A stretch of DNA of 64,000 nucleotides from assembly GCA_025370845.1 (NCBI GenBank), contig JAMXFF010000018.1, forward strand, positions 40,860 to 104,859, in the 5' to 3' direction. Source of the DNA: Laspinema palackyanum D2a (GTDB lineage: Bacteria > Cyanobacteriota > Cyanobacteriia > Cyanobacteriales > Laspinemataceae). Both the position numbers and the translations under genes were made by a program. Shown one piece after another: positions 27,860 to 36,100 of this stretch (position 1 is the stretch's first letter; each line of letters starts with the position of its first letter). The notes below the pieces were generated by a model, which was not told the DNA's origin, did no database searches, and was given only the letters and a program-made list of their open reading frames with translations.

Positions 27860-30463
27860 ATGATGATCGACGATGAAGAACTCAGAGTTACATTCAAAGT
27901 AGCCAGTGAAGAGCATTTGCAGAAACTCAACGAAGGGTTATTGCACCTAGAACAGCAGCCGGATGACTTGGGGAAACTCGAAGAATTGATGCGAGAAGCC
28001 CATAGTCTGAAAGGGGATGCGGGAATGCTGGGGGTGAAAGATATTGCCACCCTGGCACATCAGTGGGAACATCTACTGGGAACGGTGAAGCGCAAAGAAA
28101 CCCCCTTAACCCCAGAGTTGTGCGATCGCCTTTATCATGGCTTAGATGCGATCGCCAAACTCGTTGAGGAATCCGTCACCGGCGAAGATGCCGGAGTCAA
28201 TACCTTTTACGTCCTCGCCTACTTAATGGGCGCTTCCTCCGATACCAAGGAGAACGACACTAAAAGCGCGCCACCCCAACCCCAGGAAACCGAAAACTCC
28301 CCACCCAGAGAACCGATCGCCTCGGAACAGAGGGACAGTCTCCAAGAGACCTTAGACCCGGTAGAATCTGTAACGGAAACCGAAGGGACAGAAAGCTTCC
28401 AGGCAACGGAAGAACAGAGCGACCTAAACCGGGAACCAGCCCTAGAAGAAGCCCGCTTTGAAATGCTAGAGGTCATATCCCCGATAGAAATCGCCGCCAG
28501 TTCCCCGGCCACAGTCAGCGCCACAGCCAATGGGCATAATGTAGCTCAAAAACATCCGATTCCGGGGAACTCTAAACCCCTGGGTAGTAGCGCACCACCC
28601 CCACCCCTAGGGGGCGATCGCCGTCGAGAGTCCGGCCCCGCTCAACCTCCAGTCCTGCCCCCCCTCGTCCCCGTCACCCCAGCTCAAACCGATACCAGCA
28701 ACTACCGAATCGACACCATTCGGGTCGAAACCCGCAATCTCGATAGCCTGATGACCCAAACCGGGGAACTCACCGTCAGCAAAATCCGAATTGCCCATCG
28801 CCTCTCGGAAGTCGAAGAAATTGTCACCCTCTGGGAAGAATGGAGTCGCGATAGCTTTGTCAATCGCTTCGCCCTCGAAGAAGTCATGCGGGGCAACCGC
28901 AATGGCTCCTTAGACCGCTTGCAAAGCTTTCATCATCGCACCGAAGACCGACTCGAACGCCTCGGCCAAATTGTCAACCGCCTCAGAAATTCAGTTTATG
29001 AAGATAACGCCCGCCTCGACACCATTGCCGAGGAACTCGAAGAAGGCATCCGGACCTTGCGCCTGCTGCCCTTATCCACCATCTTTACCCTATTTCCTCG
29101 CATGGTGCGGGATTTAGCCAAACAAGAAGGCAAGCAAGTAGAACTGCTGATTGAAGGGGGAGAGACCCGCGCCGATAAGCGCATCCTGGAAGAAATGAAA
29201 GACCCCTTGATGCATATCATCCGCAATGCGATCGACCACGGCATCGAAACCCCGGGCGATCGCCAACAAAAAGGCAAACCCCCCAAAGCCACCATTATCC
29301 TCAAAGGCTACCAAACCGCCAACAACATCGTCATCGAAATCCGCGATGATGGGCGTGGACTAGACCTAGAAAAAATCAAACAAACCGCCCTCAAGCGGGG
29401 AATCTGCCGAGAAGAAGAACTCGCCGCCATGACCCCCCACCAAATCCATAGCCTCATTTTCACCCCAGGATTCTCCACCCGGACCTTCGTCACCGAGGTA
29501 TCTGGGCGGGGGGTGGGACTGGATGTGGTTCGCACCAACGTCGAACGGCTCAAAGGCAGTATTCACATTGACTCCACCCCGGGAGTGGGTACCACCCTGC
29601 GCTTATCCCTGGGCACCACCCTCGCCACGGCTCATGTTCTCCTCGTCGAGGTGGAAGGGATTGCCTACGCCCTGCCGGTGGAGTTCGTGCAACTGGCTCG
29701 TTTAGTCCCGGAGAGCGATATTTTTGCCCTAGAAGGACGGGAAACGATTATTTTAGAGGGACAACCCGTTTCCGTGGTCAAACTCGCCGATTTGCTGGAA
29801 CTGCCCCCGAGAGGCATTCTCAATTCCTCAAAAAGCATTAATACTTCCAGTCTGCCTTGTATTATTCTGCAAGTGGGGGAAGAACGCCTCGGTCTCCTGG
29901 TGGATGCCTTGGTGGATGAGCAAGATGTGGTGCTCAAACCCCAAAGCAAACTGCTCAAACGGGTCCGGAATGTGGCAGGAGCAACGATTTTGGGCACTGG
30001 GGAAGTCTGTATGGTGTTAAATCCCCATGACTTGCTCAAGTCGGTGCGAAAGCCGGGAAAATCTATTGCTGCCGCGAAACCGCAGCCCGAGAGCGATCGC
30101 AAGTTATTAGTGTTGCTTGTGGAAGACTCCATCGCCACCCGCACCCAAGAAAAACGCATTCTCGAAAATGCGGGATATGAGGTGGTCACCGCTGTGGATG
30201 GTGTCGATGGCTACAATAAACTTAGAACTCGGAACTTTGATGCGGTGATCTCCGATGTCCAAATGCCGAATATGGATGGTTTAGGGCTAGTCACCAAAAT
30301 TCGTCAGCATAAGGAATATTCTGAATTGCCGATTATTCTGGTGACCTCCCTGGCTAGTGATGATGATAAACGCCGGGGGGCCGAAGCCGGGGCTAATTCC
30401 TACATTCCCAAAAGCAGTTTCAATCAAGACCTATTATTACAAACGCTCAAACGGCTGATTTAG
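27860..30463 (+). CDS. CheA-type hybrid histidine kinase with receiver domain
   Basis: The 867-residue chemotaxis kinase starts with an HPt domain, phospho-acceptor His48 in REAHSLKGDAGML. A long acidic and Pro-rich linker follows (about 125-290), then the dimerisation helices and the HATPase domain (HIIRNAIDHGIETPGDRQQK, GRGVGLDVV). A CheW-like domain covers about 625-755, and a C-terminal receiver carries Asp799 (SDVQMPNMDG). The design matches CheA-CheY hybrids of Frz/Pil-type systems. Kinase activity should follow the two upstream receptors; phosphate could go to its own receiver and to CheB next door. It has a GGAGGAG ribosome site. The CheB gene starts about 80 bp later. Confidence 0.92.
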   Translation: MMIDDEELRVTFKVASEEHLQKLNEGLLHLEQQPDDLGKLEELMREAHSLKGDAGMLGVKDIATLAHQWEHLLGTVKRKETPLTPELCDRLYHGLDAIAKLVEESVTGEDAGVNTFYVLAYLMGASSDTKENDTKSAPPQPQETENSPPREPIASEQRDSLQETLDPVESVTETEGTESFQATEEQSDLNREPALEEARFEMLEVISPIEIAASSPATVSATANGHNVAQKHPIPGNSKPLGSSAPPPPLGGDRRRESGPAQPPVLPPLVPVTPAQTDTSNYRIDTIRVETRNLDSLMTQTGELTVSKIRIAHRLSEVEEIVTLWEEWSRDSFVNRFALEEVMRGNRNGSLDRLQSFHHRTEDRLERLGQIVNRLRNSVYEDNARLDTIAEELEEGIRTLRLLPLSTIFTLFPRMVRDLAKQEGKQVELLIEGGETRADKRILEEMKDPLMHIIRNAIDHGIETPGDRQQKGKPPKATIILKGYQTANNIVIEIRDDGRGLDLEKIKQTALKRGICREEELAAMTPHQIHSLIFTPGFSTRTFVTEVSGRGVGLDVVRTNVERLKGSIHIDSTPGVGTTLRLSLGTTLATAHVLLVEVEGIAYALPVEFVQLARLVPESDIFALEGRETIILEGQPVSVVKLADLLELPPRGILNSSKSINTSSLPCIILQVGEERLGLLVDALVDEQDVVLKPQSKLLKRVRNVAGATILGTGEVCMVLNPHDLLKSVRKPGKSIAAAKPQPESDRKLLVLLVEDSIATRTQEKRILENAGYEVVTAVDGVDGYNKLRTRNFDAVISDVQMPNMDGLGLVTKIRQHKEYSELPIILVTSLASDDDKRRGAEAGANSYIPKSSFNQDLLLQTLKRLI

Positions 30464-30543
30464 ACTCGCTATAGCGGGAGTTCCCGATTCCTAACTGAAC
30501 CCAGGTGATGGGTCCCAGGGTAAGCAGCAGCCAGAGTACAGAT

Positions 30544-31740
30544 ATGAACAAAAAGCCGATTCGAGTTTTGCTGGTGGAGGATTCTCTAGTGGCGTTGATG
30601 ATTTTTAAGCGCCTACTGGGATCAACTCCCGAGATTGAAATTGTGGGGACGGCAAGGACGGGAATTGAAGGGTTGGAGTTGATTCCCCAGATTCATCCCC
30701 AGGTGATTTGTACCGACCTGCATATGCCGAAAATGGACGGGTTGGAGTTTACCAAAGAGGTGATGGCAAGGTTCCCCTGCCCGATTTTGGTGATCAGTTC
30801 TTCGGTACAAGCGGAGGATACTCACACGGTATTTAATTTGCTCAAGGCAGGGGCGGTGGATGTGTTTCCCAAACCGCGTCAGGGGGTGATGGGGAATTTT
30901 GAGGCGATTCGTCACGAACTGATTTCTAAGATTAAGGTGTTATCTGGGGTGACGGTGTTTACGTTGCATCGTCGGGGTGCAGGTGTTCGGGAGACGCCAA
31001 GAGCATCCCCGGGGGTTGTTCCCCCTAAAAATGCTGGCAAAATCCTCATCCCGGAACAGAAGCGAGTTGAGCCCGTGGTTCAAACGGTGAAAATTCCCTC
31101 GTCTTACACCCCGACTCCTCGTTATCCCTCTGCGCCTGCGAGTCCAGATGCGGCGGGTTCATTTCGGGGGGTGAAAATTGTGGCGATCGGGGCTTCGACG
31201 GGAGGACCCCAAGCGTTACATACGATTTTGTCTCAACTGCCTCCGAAGTTTCCGGTGCCGGTGATTTGTGTGCAGCACATTAGTGAGGGATTTTTGAAGG
31301 GGTTGGTGGATTGGTTGGGTTCGGAATGTCATTTGCCGGTGAAAATTGCTCCGGCAGGAGAACGACCCGAAGCGGGAATTATTTATTTTCCCCCGGAACA
31401 AAAGCATTTAGAGTTGGATAATAGCGGTCGGTTTCTGTATTCAACTCTCGGTCCCGTTTCGGGACATCGCCCTTCGGTGACGGTGACGTTTAATGCCGTG
31501 GCGAAGTTTTATCGCCGTGCAGCATTGGGAATTTTGCTCACGGGGATGGGTCGAGATGGGGCGGATGGGATGTTAGAACTCTTCAAGCAAGGGGGGGTGA
31601 CGATCGCCCAAAATGAGGCCAGTTCTGTGGTGTTTGGAATGCCCCGAGAGGCGATCGCCTTAAATGCGGCGCAGTATATTCTCCCGATTACGGATATTGC
31701 TCCCCTGCTCCTCCATCGCCTAATGAGCGATCGGCATTAG
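30544..31740 (+). CDS. cheB: Chemotaxis protein-glutamate methylesterase CheB
   Basis: CheB removes methyl groups from, and deamidates, receptor glutamines for adaptation. The 398-residue product has an N-terminal receiver (Asp58 in CTDLHMPKMDG), a variable linker (about 135-210) and the methylesterase domain. That domain shows the catalytic Ser in AIGASTGGPQAL, His in CVQHISEGF and Asp in TGMGRDGADGM. I take ATG 30544 (MNKKPIRVLLVEDS) as the start; GTG/ATG at 30505/30508 would add a 13-residue tail without family resemblance. It is the last gene of cluster A. The partner methyltransferase CheR is not in the window. Residues needed for activity are all present. Confidence 0.93.
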   Translation: MNKKPIRVLLVEDSLVALMIFKRLLGSTPEIEIVGTARTGIEGLELIPQIHPQVICTDLHMPKMDGLEFTKEVMARFPCPILVISSSVQAEDTHTVFNLLKAGAVDVFPKPRQGVMGNFEAIRHELISKIKVLSGVTVFTLHRRGAGVRETPRASPGVVPPKNAGKILIPEQKRVEPVVQTVKIPSSYTPTPRYPSAPASPDAAGSFRGVKIVAIGASTGGPQALHTILSQLPPKFPVPVICVQHISEGFLKGLVDWLGSECHLPVKIAPAGERPEAGIIYFPPEQKHLELDNSGRFLYSTLGPVSGHRPSVTVTFNAVAKFYRRAALGILLTGMGRDGADGMLELFKQGGVTIAQNEASSVVFGMPREAIALNAAQYILPITDIAPLLLHRLMSDRH

Positions 31741-31798
31741 GGATTCTCACTTCATAGAAGGCGATCGGGAGCAATGGTAAAGTGAGACCGGTCTTTTC

Positions 31799-31843
31799 GG
31801 CTCCCCCTGCCCTCTTAGGGAAGGGGGCTGGGGGGTTAGGTCT
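31799..31843. repeat. Short dispersed repeat, CGGCTCCCCC...GGGGGGTTAGGTCT family
   Basis: The 45-bp unit has a GCCCTCTTAGGGAAGGGGGC-like palindrome core and ends GGGGGGTTAGGTCT. A near-identical copy is at 43824-43869. It lies about 60 bases after cheB. Confidence 0.8.
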
Positions 31844-32001
31844 CTCGGATTCGCCAAAAACCCCAGATGTTATAGACACCCGATTTTCAAAAGATGTTGT
31901 CTTTAGGGCTACCAAAAGCCCGCATCGTAACGCTATAGCGGTCGGTGTCGGGTAGTTTACCTGCTAGAATCTAACTGACTATGCTAAGTCTGGAGGTTGC
32001 T

Positions 32002-32235
32002 ATGGAACCGTTACGAATCATTACCAAAGCTATGAATGGTCAACTGGTGATTGACCTCCCCCCTTCATTGATGAGCGATCGCACTTATGAAGTCATCATC
32101 CTCCCAGTTATATCGGGGGAATCCGTTGCCACTTCACGACGCCGCCATCCTTCTGAAAAACTAGCAGGTACTGTGTACTTGCTTGACGATTTAACCGCCC
32201 CTGCCACCCCTGAATCAGATTGGGACTTATCCTGA
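32002..32235 (+). CDS. vapB: VapB-like antitoxin, putative
   Basis: The 77-residue product starts at ATG 32002, with GGAGG at 31992-31996 ideally placed five bases before it. An upstream ATG at 31981 is less likely. The N-terminal part (EPLRIITKAMNGQLVIDLPP) resembles the short beta-rich DNA-binding region of antitoxins of the DUF2281/AbrB-like kind. The C-terminal tail, with DDLTAPATPESDWD, is acidic and likely unstructured, as expected for toxin neutralisation. Its stop TGA abuts the ATG of the PIN-domain gene (TGAATG), the classic coupling of vapBC operons. The toxin partner is broken, so this antitoxin may now be solitary. Family assignment rests on context and fold pattern rather than a strong motif. 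Confidence 0.7.
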   Translation: MEPLRIITKAMNGQLVIDLPPSLMSDRTYEVIILPVISGESVATSRRRHPSEKLAGTVYLLDDLTAPATPESDWDLS

Positions 32236-32684
32236 ATGCTGTTACTGGATACTCATATCTGGATCCGCTGGCACAATCCCCAGCCCAGTAATAGGGCTCT
32301 TTCTCAACCTCTAATCGATTTGATTGAAACCGCTGATAGTGTTGCCATTAGTGCCATTTCCTGCTGGGAACTCGGACAATTGGTGAAACGGCAGCGGGTA
32401 CAGATTTCTCTTCCCCTTGATGAATGGGTACAAGCTGCATTGGAAGATATTCAGGTTTTACCCATTGAGCTAAAAATTTATTCTTCTGGCTTCCCCCTTT
32501 TTAAGGGGGACGGGAGGGGGATCGCGCAATTGCCCTAAAAGCCTCTCAACTACCAGAGCATCATCGGGATCCCGTTGATCGGATTATCATTGCCACAGCT
32601 TTAATCTATGATGCTTCACTCATCAGTCTAGATGCGATTTTTCCCACCTATACGGAGTTACAGGGACGTTTAATTTCCGGTTGA
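32236..32684 (+). pseudogene. vapC: VapC PIN-domain toxin, broken by small repeat insertion
   Basis: The start MLLLDTHIWIRWHNPQPSN and SAISCWELGQLV is a clear PIN-domain RNase beginning, with the first acidic site in LLLDTH and the Glu in CWELG. The frame then enters a short C/G-rich repeat (about 32490-32522) and stops at 32536-32538. In another frame, directly after the repeat, the family C-terminus continues: IALKASQLPEHHRDPVDRII, then IATALIYDASLISLDAIF, ending ISG-stop at 32684. The HRDPVDRIIIATA block holds the remaining acidic PIN residues. So a small palindromic repeat has interrupted and frameshifted the toxin, leaving a 100-residue truncated product without half of its active site. 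Confidence 0.85.
32490..32522. repeat. Small palindromic repeat inside vapC
   Basis: The CTTCCCCCTTTTTAAGGGGG palindrome followed by ACGGGAGGGGGAT is typical of cyanobacterial short dispersed repeats. It sits at the exact place where the PIN-domain frame shifts. Confidence 0.75.
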
Positions 32685-33101
32685 GGAGTAGGGTGGGCTT
32701 TTTCCCATCCTCCCCATCCCTTACAAAAGTAGGTTTTTTTACGCTCACAGTGATTTGCCTCACATTTAAGTAAGCCTCCGGTTCCCTCCCCTTGGCAAGG
32801 GGAGGGTTAGGGTGGGGTCCTCCAGACGTGGCAAAGCCACGTCTGGAAGAATGAGTGGGTAGGGTGTCGGCGGTAACGTGGCGATCGCGCGTCACAAAGA
32901 AAGAGGTTTGACTAGCCTACATATAGGCGTTTAAGCTGGAAAGAGGGCGTGAGGTGGCGATCACCCACGAAGAACCCCACCCTAACCCTCCCCTTGCCAA
33001 GGGGAGGGGACCGGAGGTGCAGTTCATAGAAAGGCGAATCACCATGAACATAAAAAACCTCCCCATCTCCCCCATCTCCCCCATCCTCCCCATCCCCCCC
33101 A
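32685..33101. other. Repeat-filled spacer between vapC remnant and giant kinase
   Basis: No gene is supported. Besides the inverted 44-bp pair, the end of the spacer (33060-33099) is a pyrimidine-rich run of CCCCATCTCC units, next to the kinase stop codon. Apparent short reading frames are repeat translations. Confidence 0.5.
32775..33017. repeat. Inverted pair of 44-bp repeats around a hairpin
   Basis: A 44-bp unit at 32775-32818 (CCTCCGGTTCCCTCC, core CCCCTTGGCAAGGGG) recurs in opposite orientation at 32974-33017 with very few changes. Between them lies a perfect 12-bp hairpin, TCCAGACGTGGC-AAA-GCCACGTCTGGA (32821-32847). No gene is found inside. The whole has the form of a small non-autonomous mobile element. 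Confidence 0.75.
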
Positions 33102-36100
33102 TCATCGCTGTTTCATCACCACCAAAGTAATATCATCAAACACCTTCTGTTCCCCAATAAACTCCCGCACATCCTGAATCACCCCTTCTCGAATCGCCTC
33201 CGCAGACTCCTGCCAATACTGCGACACTACCTCACACAATCGGTCCATCCCATAGAACTCTCCCGCCATATTTTCCGCCTCCGGTATCCCATCGGTATAA
33301 AGCACCACCCCATCCCCAGGATTTAACTCCACTTCTGCCTGAGTAATAAAATCAGAAATATCCAACTCTAACCCCACCGGAAATCCTAAATCAATCGTAT
33401 CCAGTCGCTCAATTTCTCCCGTTCCTCGGACTACCAAAACCTCCTCATGTTGTCCGGTAATCCGCAACACCCCATCAGCATAATCCAACAACGCCAACGT
33501 CAGATTCTTATCCGTTCGCATCCGCTGCACGTTATCATGAATCATCCGGTTGATGGTATTCAAAAACTTCACATAATCTTTCTCATCATTCACTAACAAA
33601 GTCCGCACTGCGGTTTGCACCATCACCATCACCATTCCCGCTTCTAATCCATGTCCCGTCACATCCCCAATCCCGATTTTAATATGTCCCTCATGGTTCA
33701 AGACATCATAATAATCTCCCCCGATTTCATCAGCCGGTTCCATAAATCCAGCAATTTCTAATCCAGGAATTGCCTGCAATTCTTCGGGGTTCGGCAACAT
33801 TTTCTGTTGCAGTTGGCGGGTGACATCCAGTTCCGCACTCATCCGCAGGTTGTCGGATTTGAGCAGTTCATTCAGGGCGCTGATTTCTTCGTTGGCTTCC
33901 GCAAGTTGGGCGGTCCGTTCGATGACTTTATCTTCTAAAGTGCGATAGAGTTGGGCATTTTCTAGGGAAATTGCGGCTTGGGCGGAGATGACTTGTAAGA
34001 GTTCGATGCGTTCCGGGGTAAATGCGCCAGTTGCTAAGTTATTTTCTAGGTAAATAATGCCGGTGAGTTGTCCTTGATTGAGGAGGGGCGCACATAAAAC
34101 CGACTTAGGTTGATTCTGAACGATATAAGAGTCGGTGGTAAAAGTGCCAGCATTAGAGGCATCATTTAAGATGACGCTGGACTGAGTGCGGGCCACATAA
34201 TGAACGATCGCACTCGACAGTTCCAGACTTTCTTCAATTGGCACCGACTGCACGGCAATTTCTTCTGAACCATTGATAATTCCCGTAGCTTCAATCGATA
34301 ATTTTCCAGCGTCGGGCAAAATCAGAAACCCTTTTTGAGCACCGGCATTCTCAATCGTCAGCCGCATCAATTTATCCAGCAATTGATCTAAAACAATTTC
34401 GCTGGCAATGGCTTGGGAGGCTTTGACAACCGTTTCGATATCTAACCCTTTGCCATCCCGACCCGTTGTCGTCACGGATACTGGCCCGGTTTCTCCACTG
34501 CGCTGGGTGACTTTAACTAGAAGGTTGGGATAGGTTTCTGATAAGGATTTGAGTTTGGCCGTTGCTCCCCAGCTTGCATAACAAGCGTAGGCATTTTTAA
34601 GATAAAACTGCCCAATTTCTTCTCGGTCCAGAGTCAGATAATATTCAGCCGCTCGTTCGTAGGCTAATCCTTCTTCATGAATAAACCCTTGTTTTTTGGC
34701 TCCTTGGATTGCTTTTTCGTACAGGGTTTGAGCTTCCAAATGGTTGCCCGCGATGCGAGCCAGTTCCGCTTGTACCAAATCGTATTTATTTTGATAATTC
34801 TCTGGCGCATATTTCGCCCATTCTTTCATTAATTCCTGATTTGAACGGGCTTTGTTCAGGAATTCTGCTTTTTTGAGGGGGGGGGGGGTAGATTCGCTCT
34901 GGCAAACCGATACAAGGGCTACAGAGTAATAGAATATATGCTGGGGAAACACAACATAAGAAGCAGAACTCTCTCCATAAAGGTCGGCTTTTTGAGCAGA
35001 TTCCAAAGCGCTATCGAACTGATTCAAATAGGAAAAAGCAATGGTTTTTGCTAAATAGGTGATAAACAACAGCCATAAAGCATTGCCTTCCACCCAGGCC
35101 GCTAAAAACTGTTCCTCTTCTTCCCAGGAATTGCCAATTATTAATCCGTAGTCCTCTAAATCTTCTTTCAGCAAATTAACAGCAATTCCCCTCGCCGCTT
35201 CTATGTAATAGACGGAATAGACTTGCTTTAACTTAATCGTCAATTGGGTATATTCTGCATAGCGCGGTGCGAACTCTGTTAGGTTATAGCCTGCAAAGGT
35301 AGAAAATAAGGTGTAATCGATGGCGTTATAACAGGCATTCTCTAAATTTCCCGTTTCGATTCCCACCTGAATGCCTTCTTGCATTTGTTCCAGGGGGATG
35401 GCGCGAAACGGGTCTTTCCAATGCCGGACAAACCCATTGCTGTAATGAGTAACAAGGGCCTTAAAATCTCGAACATCGAGTTGATCCACCAACGTTAAAG
35501 ACAGTTGCCCCACTTGATATCCGGAATCAATATTTTTCATGGCTCCACACAAAAGTTGAGCGTAAAAAATATACACGGCAGCAGCAAAAGGAGAATTGCC
35601 ATGTTGAATACAAAGCCTTACGGACGTTAGGGTGACAATCGGATATAAGAGAGGATTAGTAATAATGGCAGCCGAGGTGACAATCAGTAAAATTCGGACA
35701 GCCGCAAGCTGATAGGGGTCGGTCATTTCCGGCAGATTGGCTAAATCTTCAATCTTTCGGTCACCCAATAGCTCTTTGATTACATTCTGTTCTGCTTCTA
35801 TCTGTTCCGGGGTAGGAGTTCGAGGCAATACCACACCCAAGGGTTCTAAAATTTCCAAAGCAGTCTCGATCGCCAACTGTAGCTGAAGTTGCGCGTACTG
35901 GGATTGAATTTTTAGCTCGTAGATTTTGACCCGCTCAAGTAGAGATTGAGCTTCTTGCAAAACCACAGCCCCTAATTGTTCCGCCTCTTCAAACCGCGTA
36001 TTCAGATAATACACTTCTACAGTTTCCACATGAAGTGCCAGCGTAAACTCATATTCAGTTTGCCAGCTATCTGGAGGCAGAAGTGCTAACCCCGCTTCTA

